64,000 bases of DNA, from NCBI RefSeq assembly GCF_900637975.1, contig NZ_LR134477.1:1116001-1180000 (forward strand), read 5' to 3'. Under the pieces are notes generated by a model. That model ran no database searches and had not been told where the DNA came from. It saw nothing but the letters and a program-made list of their open reading frames with translations. The stretch is from Actinomyces viscosus (GTDB lineage: Bacteria > Actinomycetota > Actinomycetes > Actinomycetales > Actinomycetaceae). The stretch's first letter is position 1, and every line of letters starts with the position of its first letter. Both the position numbers and the translations under genes were made by a program. Shown piece after piece: positions 34,729 through 42,828 of this stretch.

Positions 34729-35685
34729 TCACCGCGCCAGCACGACGCGCTTTCCTGCAGCCGACGCGCTCTCCGCGTCGCGGTGGGCCTCCACGATTCG
34801 ATCAAGCGTGTACGTTGCGGAGATCAGTGGCTTGAGATCTCCAGCATTCACCTGTGCTGCTAGCCAGACCAGGTCCTTGACGCTCGGCTTTCCCGACACC
34901 ATGCGGATGACCGGGCCCGGCGACACCATGGACCGGAGAATGTCCCAGAAGGCTCCGGGCGCAATGGCCATCATGCGACCTCCGGGCTTGAGCAGCCTGC
35001 GGTAGGCGGACGCGTCAGCGCCCGCAGCGTCGACGACGGCGTCGTAGCGCCCGGGAATGTCAGAGGGCTTGAGGTCGTGGTAGTCGAAGACCTGTCGCGC
35101 TCCAGCACTGATGGCCGCGTCACTACGGACGCCGACGACAGCATCCACCTCCCCTCCCATGATGCGGGCCACCTGAATCACCGTGGAGCCGACACCGCCG
35201 TTTCCTCCCACCACAAGCACCCGATCACCTCGGCGAAGCTTCAGAGGACGGAGTGCCTGCACGGCCGTCAGCCCTACAAGAGGCAGGGCTGCGGCTTCCA
35301 TAAGTGGGACCGCGTCAGGTGCAGGTGCGACCCGGTCGGCACGGACTCGCACATACTGCGCTCCCGCAGCCGCGCGGCCAGGAGGTTTCATCCCCAGGTA
35401 GCCCCAGACGCGCCTCCCAACCTCCACGTCCCCGACCCGGCTTCCGACCGCACGAACGACCCCGGCGAAGTCCACGCCCGATCCCTTCGGAAACCCCATT
35501 CCGTCGAACAGGCGCATTCTTCCCCGTCTCGTCTGGAGGTCGACGGCGTTGACGCTGAAGGCTGAGACCTCGACAACGACCTCCTTGGGGCCGGGACTCG
35601 GCACCTCAGCGACCCCGACCTCAAGCACCTCCGGAGCACCATAGGAACGGAACTGCACCGCCCACATCGCGTTCTGTGCGACCAT
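34729..35685 (-). CDS. Zinc-less medium-chain alcohol dehydrogenase / quinone oxidoreductase-like
   Basis: 318 residues. QFRSYGAPEVLEVGVAEVPS and VDLQTRRGRMRLFDGMGFPK lead into GSGVDFAGVVRAVGSRVGDV, and the NADPH-binding loop is VLVVGGNGGVGSTVIQVARI (AxxGxVG-type). Zinc ligands of classic ADHs are absent, so a quinone oxidoreductase or enoyl reductase-like role is expected. AGGAAGGAAAG precedes the ATG at 35685. A 32-bp perfect palindrome lies 13 bp before the start. Confidence 0.88.
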   Translation of the reverse strand: MVAQNAMWAVQFRSYGAPEVLEVGVAEVPSPGPKEVVVEVSAFSVNAVDLQTRRGRMRLFDGMGFPKGSGVDFAGVVRAVGSRVGDVEVGRRVWGYLGMKPPGRAAAGAQYVRVRADRVAPAPDAVPLMEAAALPLVGLTAVQALRPLKLRRGDRVLVVGGNGGVGSTVIQVARIMGGEVDAVVGVRSDAAISAGARQVFDYHDLKPSDIPGRYDAVVDAAGADASAYRRLLKPGGRMMAIAPGAFWDILRSMVSPGPVIRMVSGKPSVKDLVWLAAQVNAGDLKPLISATYTLDRIVEAHRDAESASAAGKRVVLAR

Positions 35686-35698
35686 TCTTTCCTTCCTC

Positions 35699-35730
35699 TG
35701 TTGCGCTACGCTACGTAGCGTAGCGCAACA
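35699..35730. promoter_or_regulatory. 32-bp perfect palindrome, probable TetR operator
   Basis: 16-bp arms TGTTGCGCTACGCTAC and its exact complement meet without a spacer. The centre contains GCTAC-GCTAC|GTAGC-GTAGC, i.e. two nested half-site pairs. It sits between the TetR stop and the oxidoreductase start, 13 bp from the latter, where bound repressor would cover the promoter. Confidence 0.75.
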
Positions 35731-35767
35731 GACGGAGGGGCGCCACAAGAGATTCCGGGTCTGAGAC

Positions 35768-36370
35768 TCAGCCTCTGCGATCGACTGCCAGGAGCGTCAG
35801 CAGAACCTCGGTGAGCTCCTTTCGGAGCAGGTCGAGCTGCATCTGGCCGAGAAGATGCACATGCACGTACGGAACACCAAGCAGCGCCGCGTACAGGCTG
35901 TCAATATCGACGCCCGTACGCACCTCCCCCCGGGAGGAGGCGCGATCGACCATGGCCTCGATGTCAGCGCGCACAGCGGCTACAACACTTTGTTGCAGCC
36001 TCGAGGTGAGATCAGGATCGCCGGCCATGTCGGCGAGCAGCCCCGGAAGCGTGCTCCTCCCGGGCTCGGTGGCGATGAGGTCAACCACCTGGCCGGCGAG
36101 GGTCTCAATGTCTGCGGCCAGAGATCCGGAGTCAGTCAGGCCCCTGGCATCGCGGCGGTGAATGACCAGGTCGAATACCATCTCTGCTTTCGACTGCCAG
36201 CGCCGGTAGATCGTTGTCTTAGCGACTCCCGACTGCCTGGATACTCCTTCGATCGTCAGGGCCTGGTACCCATGGGTTGCCAGCTGTTGAAGAACAGCTT
36301 CAGACAGCCGGGCGTCAGTGTGGGCGCGACGTCGCGAGACGGCACCATCCTGTTGCGTGGCGTTGGTCAT
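35768..36370 (-). CDS. TetR-family transcriptional regulator
   Basis: 200 residues from MTNATQQDGAVSRRRAHTDA, with AGGAGG before the ATG. HTH: LSEAVLQQLATHGYQALTIE, then GVSRQSGVAKTTIYRRWQSK. The C-terminal domain (TLAGQVVDLIATEPGRSTLP onward) is of the TetR_C_16-like type. It lies 82 bp upstream of the oxidoreductase on the same strand, with the palindrome between, and likely represses it. Confidence 0.9.
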   Translation of the reverse strand: MTNATQQDGAVSRRRAHTDARLSEAVLQQLATHGYQALTIEGVSRQSGVAKTTIYRRWQSKAEMVFDLVIHRRDARGLTDSGSLAADIETLAGQVVDLIATEPGRSTLPGLLADMAGDPDLTSRLQQSVVAAVRADIEAMVDRASSRGEVRTGVDIDSLYAALLGVPYVHVHLLGQMQLDLLRKELTEVLLTLLAVDRRG

Positions 36371-36420
36371 GGAGCGCCTCCTTCGTCTCACGAGGGGTAC
36401 CGGCCCCTCCCGCCCCAACG

Positions 36421-37434
36421 TTAGGACATCAGTCCCTGCTGGTAACGCTCAAACGTGCGCTTCAGGTAGTCGATGACGTCCTGACGCAGGTACTCGGGGG
36501 TGATGACGCGGGCATCCGGACCGAGCCGGAGCAGAATCGTCATGGCGTGCAGATGGTCCATGAACTCCAGCTGGAGAAGACTCCATCCTTCTTCGCCAGG
36601 AGGCTGGCTATCCGCGCTGGCCGTCGTTGTACGCAGCGTCCATTCCTGTACGTCGCTCCAACGTTCATCGCGCACCCAGACAGCTGCTGTGATGGCCTTG
36701 AACCTTCCAAGAAACTCCTCACGTTGCTTCTGCCACGCCGCAGTGATGTCGAAACCTGAGTCGTCGGAGCACTCTTCGGTGAGAATCTCGGCCTCCTCGA
36801 TCCGAGAGAGCCTGGTGAAGCGGACATCGCCGTCGTGAGAGGCGCACAGGTACCAGCTGCGACCAGCGGCAACCATTCCATGCGGGTCGACGACGTCCTG
36901 CGTCGTCGTTCTCGACTTGTGCCGGAAGACCATGCGCAACCGGCGTCGAGTGAAGACCGCTTCTTGAACGCTGTGGAAGACGGCGTCGGCCCGTTCGCTC
37001 TCAGGCAGAGGCAACCATCCCTGGGGATCAACCACGACTCGAGATGCCACGTCAACGGACTGGCTCCGATGGCTGTCGGGAACGGCGGCAAGCAGCTTGC
37101 GAGCAGCTGACGCGAAGGCGTCACCGAGTCCCAGCGTCAAAGCGCCCCAGTCGGTGAGACCCGCGAACAGCGCTCGGCTCTCCTCGTGGTTCAGCCCTGT
37201 CACGTCAACCCGAAAGCTGGGGTCGATTCTCACTCCCCCGTGAGGCCCGCGCTCGCACCACACCGGCACACCCGCCGCCGACAGCGCTTCAACGTCCCGT
37301 AGCACGGTGCGTCGTGAGACTTCCAGTCGTCGCGCCAGATCGGAGGCAGGCAGACAACCGTGGGTACGAAGCAGCCAGATCATGGACAGCAGTCGGTCAG
37401 CACGCACGGGCTCATCTTCGCAGGTACATGACAC
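36421..37434 (-). CDS. WYL-domain transcriptional regulator (YafY/DeoR-type)
   Basis: 337 residues with a GTG start. N-terminal HTH_11: RADRLLSMIWLLRTHGCLPA, then SDLARRLEVSRRTVLRDVEA. The WYL domain is around residues 145-225 (FRHKSRTTTQDVVDPHGMVA, then GRSWYLCASHDGD), followed by a WCX-like C-terminal domain (ITPEYLRQDVIDYLKRTFER). It faces the VOC gene across 77 bp; such pairs are often repressor and target. TetR follows 50 bp downstream. Confidence 0.9.
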   Translation of the reverse strand: MSCTCEDEPVRADRLLSMIWLLRTHGCLPASDLARRLEVSRRTVLRDVEALSAAGVPVWCERGPHGGVRIDPSFRVDVTGLNHEESRALFAGLTDWGALTLGLGDAFASAARKLLAAVPDSHRSQSVDVASRVVVDPQGWLPLPESERADAVFHSVQEAVFTRRRLRMVFRHKSRTTTQDVVDPHGMVAAGRSWYLCASHDGDVRFTRLSRIEEAEILTEECSDDSGFDITAAWQKQREEFLGRFKAITAAVWVRDERWSDVQEWTLRTTTASADSQPPGEEGWSLLQLEFMDHLHAMTILLRLGPDARVITPEYLRQDVIDYLKRTFERYQQGLMS

Positions 37435-37443
37435 AAGGTGTCA
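37429..37443. promoter_or_regulatory. Inverted repeat over the WYL regulator start
   Basis: TGACACAAGGTGTCA is a 6-3-6 inverted repeat covering the GTG start of the WYL gene, 68 bp before the divergent VOC gene. Likely an autoregulatory operator; evidence is symmetry and place only. Confidence 0.45.
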
Positions 37444-37511
37444 CCAATCGTCTCTAATCTCGACGCCGTCCGAACGCACTACGTACCCGTGAGAGCCCCA
37501 GGAGCATCACT

Positions 37512-37898
37512 ATGACCGACTTCGTTCCCAACAGCGTCATCCTCTACGTGTCCGCTGTCGAAACAAGCACTGCCTTCTACCGAAGAGTTCTGGGTTCAGA
37601 TCCCGTTGAGACCTATCCAGGGTTCAGCGTCTTCGAACTGTCTGGGGGTGTGACTCTCGGTCTACAGGCGGCCGATGAGATCGAGCCCGCTGCCGAGCCG
37701 TACGTCGGCGGTGGCGAGCTGAGTCTGAGCAATGTCGAGCGCGTCGATGTCGACCGCCTTTACGCGCAGTGGAAGACACTGGGCATTCCAATGGTTCTGA
37801 AGCCGACCGTCCTCGAATTTGGCTACACCTTCGTGGCCACCGACCCCGATGGGCACCGACTGCGCGTGTGCGCCACCGACACCTCAAGCTTCAGCTGA
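37512..37898 (+). CDS. VOC (glyoxalase/bleomycin resistance) family protein
   Basis: 128 residues: SVILYVSAVETSTAFYRRVL and FVATDPDGHRLRVCA frame a single betaalphabetabetabeta pair. In the closing motif the usual Glu metal ligand position after the Asp-Pro-Asp-Gly turn is not obvious, so metal-dependent catalysis is uncertain; it may bind a small molecule instead. CCAGGAGC precedes the ATG. Divergent from the WYL regulator. Confidence 0.85.
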   Translation: MTDFVPNSVILYVSAVETSTAFYRRVLGSDPVETYPGFSVFELSGGVTLGLQAADEIEPAAEPYVGGGELSLSNVERVDVDRLYAQWKTLGIPMVLKPTVLEFGYTFVATDPDGHRLRVCATDTSSFS

Positions 37899-37925
37899 CC
37901 GGAAACGTCTCCTCGCCCGTCAGCG

Positions 37926-38801
37926 TCAGCGCGTACGCGACTCGATGTGCCGCGCCAGCGCGCCCAGGGCCCAGTTCACGATGACGTAGACGACCGCGAT
38001 GATGACGTAGGTCTGGAAGAAGACGGACAGTCGAGCGTCAATCTTCGCCTGGCCGATCATTGTGGAGCCCCGGTACATGAGCTCGGGGTAGGCGAGCACG
38101 TAGGCCAACGTGGTTCCCTTGATGATGGTCACCATCTGGGTGATGAGGGTCGGGAGCATGAGACGCAGAGCCTGCGGCGCCAGAATGAGACGCATCGTGA
38201 GGGACCTGCTCATCCCCAGCGCCAGTGCAGCCTCCGTCTGGCCCCGGTCCAGCGCCCGGACACCGGAGCGGAAGACCTCCGCCGTCGTCGCCGAGGTGCA
38301 CATGACAACGGGCAGAACCAGGTTCCAGAAGTCCGAGACCTCAACGAAACGAGGAACCACGAGCAGGAAGAAGTAGACGAGCAGCAGCATCGGCACCGCT
38401 CTCATGGCGTCGATCCACAAGCCGACAAGCCACCTCACGGGCCGGTTGTCCAGCATACGGAGCCACCCCAGAACGATCCCCAGGGGGAAGGTGATGACAG
38501 CGGCAACCAGCCCCAGGGACAGGGTGTTCCCGGCGGCCTCCAGAAGCTGACTGACGACCGAGCGCCCCAGGAAGTAGCGCCACTCGGGGTAGTCGAGCTG
38601 GCCGGCGAGATCCAGACGGTAGAGGACCGCACCCGTGAGCGCCACGATTCCGATGACCGCGATGACCGATCCGACGGCGATCATCATGCGCCCCCGTGGC
38701 CCGGGCTCATCGAAGAGCAGGGCTGCGTCCGTCGCCCCGGAGTCCTTGCCCCGCTGCTTGGTGGGGCGGGAGTCCGCCATGGGCATGATGTCTGAGCTCA
38801 T
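37926..38801 (-). CDS. gluD: Glutamate-type amino acid ABC transporter permease (GluD-like)
   Basis: 291 residues, His/Glu/Gln/Arg/opine-type permease. An N-terminal cytosolic arm is followed by about six membrane segments; AGNTLSLGLVAAVITFPLGI starts the permease domain, and the EAA-type loop is ALDRGQTEAALALGMSRSLT. ATG overlaps the gluC stop (ATGA). Last gene of gluA-B-C-D, an order matching the Corynebacterium glutamate uptake system; the name rests on that order and family. Confidence 0.88.
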   Translation of the reverse strand: MSSDIMPMADSRPTKQRGKDSGATDAALLFDEPGPRGRMMIAVGSVIAVIGIVALTGAVLYRLDLAGQLDYPEWRYFLGRSVVSQLLEAAGNTLSLGLVAAVITFPLGIVLGWLRMLDNRPVRWLVGLWIDAMRAVPMLLLVYFFLLVVPRFVEVSDFWNLVLPVVMCTSATTAEVFRSGVRALDRGQTEAALALGMSRSLTMRLILAPQALRLMLPTLITQMVTIIKGTTLAYVLAYPELMYRGSTMIGQAKIDARLSVFFQTYVIIAVVYVIVNWALGALARHIESRTR

Positions 38802-39454
38802 GCTCGCTCCTTCCCCATGAACTCGAGGCGTCTCTCAAGGAGCCCGCCGACCTTCGTGGCGGCGAAGGCGATGGCCAGGTATGTGAGACCGGAGGTGAGG
38901 AAGGTGATGACACCTGCAGCCTGGTCCCGGTTGATCTGCTGGGTGACGGCCGTCAGCTCGACGACGCCGATCGCCGCCGCAAGTGACGAGCCGATGAGGC
39001 AGGCGATGAAGATGTTGACCAGGGGCTGGATTGTTCGCGCCAGGGCCTGGGGCAGGACGATGCCGCGGATGATGAGACCGAAGGGCATGCCCAGGGCTCG
39101 GGCCGCCTCGATCTGCCCCTTGGGCACCGAGTTGATTCCGCTGCGCACCGTCTCGCACACGAATCCGGAGGAGGAGAAGATCAGTGCGACGATCACCGAC
39201 CAGAACAAGGGGATCCTGATGCCGACGTTAGGAAGTGCCAGACCGATGAGCACCATGAGGCACAGGTTGGGGATGTTGCAGGCCACCGTCACCCACGCCG
39301 CGCCCAGTGCCCGCAGCGGGGGGATGGGGCCAACCCGGAAGATGGCCATGAGCGAGCCCAGGACCAGTCCGCCCAGGTAGGACAGCACAGAGATCACCAG
39401 CGTGATGAGCAGTCCTGAACCGATATCAGAGAGATTGTCGGTGATGGCACTCAC
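38798..39454 (-). CDS. gluC: Glutamate-type amino acid ABC transporter permease (GluC-like)
   Basis: 218 residues. GSGLLITLVISVLSYLGGLV opens the permease domain and the EAA loop is SVPKGQIEAARALGMPFGLI, followed by VLPQALARTIQPLVNIFIAC. Pairs with GluD to form the membrane channel. It starts 171 nt after the binding-protein gene, with a strong hairpin in the gap. Confidence 0.88.
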   Translation of the reverse strand: MSAITDNLSDIGSGLLITLVISVLSYLGGLVLGSLMAIFRVGPIPPLRALGAAWVTVACNIPNLCLMVLIGLALPNVGIRIPLFWSVIVALIFSSSGFVCETVRSGINSVPKGQIEAARALGMPFGLIIRGIVLPQALARTIQPLVNIFIACLIGSSLAAAIGVVELTAVTQQINRDQAAGVITFLTSGLTYLAIAFAATKVGGLLERRLEFMGKERA

Positions 39455-39550
39455 GGTCGCCTCCTTGAAAGATGCGGGTCGTCACCATGACGGCAGGTTG
39501 AACGCGGTGGATCAACAGCAGTGGACCAGCGGTGGACCAATAATGCGGGC

Positions 39551-39602
39551 CGTCGCGTCGCCGACCCTGCGGAAGGTCCTCATCCGGGTCGGCGACGCGA
39601 CG
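39551..39602 (-). terminator. Intercistronic hairpin between gluB and gluC
   Basis: 17-bp perfect stem (CGTCGCGTCGCCGACCC and complement) with an 18-nt loop, 23 nt past the gluB stop. In uptake operons such hairpins lower expression of the permeases relative to the binding protein, by partial termination or by blocking 3' decay. Confidence 0.65.
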
Positions 39603-39625
39603 AGCCTGACGGCCAACGAGCTCGG

Positions 39626-40681
39626 TCAGGACTCCTGCTGAGCCTCTTCAGCGCCCTGTTCGGGTGCCTGCTCGGAGCCAGCCTCAGGAGCGGAAGTCTG
39701 CTCACCACTACCGGCCGCGTCAGCGCCGGCGGCTGACGAGCCGGGGACTGAGCCGATCGCCGGCGGCTGGGGGGCGTCTCCGCCAAGCGACTTGCCGATC
39801 GTCGCGTCCCAGATCCTCTTCCAGGTGCCATCCGACTCGATCGTCTGCAGGAAGGTGTTGACGAAGGCCTGAGCTCCTGAGTCCTTGGGCAGCCCGATGC
39901 CGTAGGGGTCCTCGGCGAAGGTGTCGCCGACGATCTTGACCTTGTCATTGGACAGCACCTCGCTCTTGAGCAGGGACTGGTCCACGACGTAGGCCTTGAC
40001 CTGACCGCTCTCGACGGCGGCGACGCACTTGGCCTGGGTGTCGAAGGGCTTGGCCGTGGCGTTGGGGGCGTACTTCTTCAAGGCGGAGGCTGATGAGGAG
40101 TTGGACTGGACGGCGACGTCCCCGGTCAGGCTGTCGACGCCGGTGATGTCCTTGTTGTCGGCCTTGACCAGGATGGCCTGGCTGGAGGCGTAGTACGGGC
40201 CGGCGAAGTCGATCTTCTCGGCCCGCTCCGGGGTGATCGTGTAGGTGGCGACGACGGCGTTGACCGTGCCGTTGACCAGGACGGTCTCACGCGTGTCGGA
40301 GGTGACCTGCTGGATCTCAAGCAGGGAACGGGCATCGTCGCCGCCGATGATGTAGCGGGCCAGCGCCTGGGCGATGGCCGCGTCGAAGCCGGAGACCTTC
40401 TTCGTCCTGGAGTCCTCCCAGGAGAACACCTCGGACGTCTTGGTCCCGCCGGTGACGAGCTTACCCGCCTTCTTGACGGCCGACGCCCAGGTAGAGGCGG
40501 CCACAACGTCGTCGGTGGCCACCGGACCGGAGTTGATGACCTTGTCGTACTCGGCGTCCGAGGCCGATGCCGAGGCGACGGCCTTGCCGTCGGCGCCCGT
40601 GTCGGCGCAGGCCGCCAGCACGCCTGCCAGGGAGACGGCGCCGGTGGTTGCCAGGAGGCTGCGGCGAGAGAGGGTGGTCAT
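39626..40681 (-). CDS. gluB: Amino acid ABC transporter substrate-binding lipoprotein (GluB-like)
   Basis: 351 residues. Twin-Arg-containing lipoprotein signal MTTLSRRSLLATTGAVSLAG with lipobox LAAC. The solute-binding fold includes VSGFDAAIAQALARYIIGGD and IDFAGPYYASSQAILVKADN. A ~45-residue Ala/Glu/Gly/Ser tail closes the protein. It should be membrane-anchored and feed GluCD. AAGGAACACC precedes the ATG. Confidence 0.92.
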   Translation of the reverse strand: MTTLSRRSLLATTGAVSLAGVLAACADTGADGKAVASASASDAEYDKVINSGPVATDDVVAASTWASAVKKAGKLVTGGTKTSEVFSWEDSRTKKVSGFDAAIAQALARYIIGGDDARSLLEIQQVTSDTRETVLVNGTVNAVVATYTITPERAEKIDFAGPYYASSQAILVKADNKDITGVDSLTGDVAVQSNSSSASALKKYAPNATAKPFDTQAKCVAAVESGQVKAYVVDQSLLKSEVLSNDKVKIVGDTFAEDPYGIGLPKDSGAQAFVNTFLQTIESDGTWKRIWDATIGKSLGGDAPQPPAIGSVPGSSAAGADAAGSGEQTSAPEAGSEQAPEQGAEEAQQES

Positions 40682-40770
40682 GGTGTTCCTTTCGTTCGGA
40701 CGGGGACGGGCCGTCCCAGGCTCGGGGCCTGTGGTGGTCACCGCACCCGGGAGGAGGTGCGGCTCGGGAC

Positions 40771-41574
40771 TCAGTGGCTGAGCACCTTGGAGAGGAAGTC
40801 TCGGGCGCGCTCGGTGCGCGGGGAGGAGAAGAACTCGGCGGGCCTACCGGACTCGACGATCTGGCCGCCGTCCATGAAGACGACACGGTCGGCCACTGAG
40901 CGGGCGAAGCCCATCTCGTGGGTGACGACGAGCATCGTCATGCCGGAGGCGGCCAGGTCCTTGATGACGTCGAGGACCTCGTTGATCATCTCGGGGTCCA
41001 GAGCGCTGGTGGGCTCATCGAAGAGCATGACCTTGGGATCCATGGCCAGTGCACGGGCAATGGCGACTCGCTGCTGCTGGCCACCGGAGAGCTGGGCGGG
41101 ACGCTTACCGGCCTGGTCCGCCAGCCCGACGCGCGCCAGCAGCTCACGGGCACGAGCCTCGGCGTGCACCCGAGGGATACCACGCACCTTGACCGGCGCC
41201 AGAGTGATGTTGTCCAGTACCGTCCGGTGCGGGAAGAGGTTGAAGGACTGGAAGACCATTCCCACCTCGGCGCGCAGCTGTGCGAGCGCCTTGCCCTCCT
41301 GGGGCAGCGGGATCCCGTCGATCTCGATCTCACCCTCCTGGATCGGCTCCAGGCGGTTGACCGTGCGGCACAGGGTGGACTTGCCCGAGCCCGAGGCGCC
41401 GATGACGGCCACGACCTCGCCTCGGTGGATATCGAGCGAGACGTCGTCGAGAGCCTTGAAGCGGCCGTAGTACTTGGTGACGTGGCTGATTCGCACCAGG
41501 ACGTCGACGTCGTTCTTGACGTCGTCAGCGCGGTCTGCGGCTGCCTGATCAGGAGAGGGAGCGGATGCGGTCAC
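40771..41574 (-). CDS. gluA: Glutamate-type amino acid ABC transporter ATP-binding protein (GluA-like)
   Basis: 267 residues, GTG start. Walker [20 protein letters not shown]-loop [11 protein letters not shown], signature [17 protein letters not shown], Walker [15 protein letters not shown] and switch [14 protein letters not shown] are intact and diagnostic of the GlnQ/GluA class. The first ~25 residues are an Ala/Asp-rich extension. First gene of gluABCD. Confidence 0.94.
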   Translation of the reverse strand: MTASAPSPDQAAADRADDVKNDVDVLVRISHVTKYYGRFKALDDVSLDIHRGEVVAVIGASGSGKSTLCRTVNRLEPIQEGEIEIDGIPLPQEGKALAQLRAEVGMVFQSFNLFPHRTVLDNITLAPVKVRGIPRVHAEARARELLARVGLADQAGKRPAQLSGGQQQRVAIARALAMDPKVMLFDEPTSALDPEMINEVLDVIKDLAASGMTMLVVTHEMGFARSVADRVVFMDGGQIVESGRPAEFFSSPRTERARDFLSKVLSH

Positions 41575-41899
41575 GAGTACCTCGTCTCAACGTGAATATG
41601 GGAGCGGTATCTGTCTCATCGACAGCAACAGCAACACATCCACAGACGCACCGCATTCCTCCTCACTCGTGTTGGCTCCGACCTCGACAATGCCGGTTCA
41701 AAAGTCCCTGCGATCCCTTGAGGCCCGTGGTCGCCCATGAGGAGCGCTCGGAGACAAGACAGACAACAGGTTGCCGCAGTTCTGACCTTTCGTCAGGAAG
41801 AGTAGCACCGCCCGCATCCGAGACGTCAACCGAGTCTCACCGGCGCGCCACCTCTGGGATGATGGTCACACGCCGTACAGAGCGCCTAACCGCGCAAGT
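41575..41899. other. Intergenic region between gluA and the TetR gene
   Basis: About 325 bp with no convincing gene. It must carry the gluA promoter (reading left) and the TetR promoter (reading right). TTGCTG and GATACC 17 bp apart upstream of gluA are a weak candidate promoter pair. Nothing else stands out. Confidence 0.5.
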
Positions 41900-41913
41900 C
41901 GACCGTCCGGTCG
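41900..41913. promoter_or_regulatory. Inverted repeat before the TetR gene
   Basis: CGACCGTCCGGTCG is a 6-2-6 inverted repeat directly upstream of TAGTCT (41914-41919), which is 7 nt before the TetR ATG. It is well placed for autorepression. Confidence 0.4.
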
Positions 41914-41926
41914 TAGTCTCATCCGC

Positions 41927-42577
41927 ATGAGCCCCGCGAACACAGACGATCCGCGCCGCCGACTCCAGCCCGAGCAGCGCCGCGAGGAGCTGGTGAGAGT
42001 CGGAGTCGAGCTGTTCGCAGAAGGATCCCTTGACCGTACTCACGTCAACGAGATCATCAAGCGGGCAGGCGTCTCGCGCACGCTCTTCTACCACTACTTC
42101 CCCTCCAAGAACGCCTTCGCCCGCGCCATTGTGGAGCACGAGATCCTTCACCTTCACGGCCTGGTGGAGCAGCAGATCGAACCGACCCTGGAAGCGGCGA
42201 TCTCCATCTTTGCGGGCTACGTGAGAGCCAGGCCCAGCAGCTTCCGGGCCCTGCACACCGGGGGCCTTGACCAGGACCCCGAGATCGCGGCGGCCCTAGC
42301 CACCAGCTTCGAGCGCTACGAGCACCTTGTCCTCATGTTCCTGGGAGTGGAGCCCGATGAACGCGCCATGTTCGCCGCCAAGGTGTGGATCAACACGATG
42401 ATCGCCCTGTGCCTGGCCTGGCTGGACCACCCTGAGATCAGCCAGGAGACCATCACGAACATGTCCGCTCAGGCGCTGCGAAGCTTGGTGTCCCAGGCAC
42501 GACAGGGAGCCGACGAGGACGCTGATCCCACCGCTGAGCACGCCTCCGCCACACCCCCTCCCACTCCTACGGTCTGA
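41927..42577 (+). CDS. TetR-family transcriptional regulator
   Basis: 216 residues. HTH: RREELVRVGVELFAEGSLDR, then THVNEIIKRAGVSRTLFYHY and FPSKNAFARAIV. The C-terminal domain is all-helical and ends in a Pro/Thr-rich tail. TAGTCT lies 7 nt before the ATG with no Shine-Dalgarno, so a leaderless mRNA is likely. It is divergent from gluA, but a link to glutamate uptake is only positional. Confidence 0.9.
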   Translation: MSPANTDDPRRRLQPEQRREELVRVGVELFAEGSLDRTHVNEIIKRAGVSRTLFYHYFPSKNAFARAIVEHEILHLHGLVEQQIEPTLEAAISIFAGYVRARPSSFRALHTGGLDQDPEIAAALATSFERYEHLVLMFLGVEPDERAMFAAKVWINTMIALCLAWLDHPEISQETITNMSAQALRSLVSQARQGADEDADPTAEHASATPPPTPTV

Positions 42578-42828
42578 CGAGCGGTCGCTGAAGGCCTCGG
42601 CCGAAGCACTGGCGAGAGCCGCTCCACGAATCACGCGCAGACGACCTCCTATCCACTTAATCCACCTTGCATATATTTTTCCGGCTTTCCAACCTCCTCG
42701 TAAGAATGGCATCTGTGTAAGAATAAACGTGCTAACCTCTCCTCCAGTTGTACATGGCGTGCAATAAGAGAGATGTTGAGGGGATCACCGCCCTGCCGTA
42801 CCCCTCGCTCTCAGAAGGAGAGCTGATC
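42578..42828 (+). other. AT-rich region upstream of the glycosyltransferase
   Basis: No gene. A stretch around 42655-42735 (CTTGCATATATTTTTCCGG and CGTGCTAACC) is much more AT-rich than the surroundings and likely holds the promoter. A precise -35/-10 pair cannot be fixed. Confidence 0.45.

Noticed and set aside
37894..37924. Terminator between the VOC gene and gluD
   Set aside because: Only six base pairs with a long loop.
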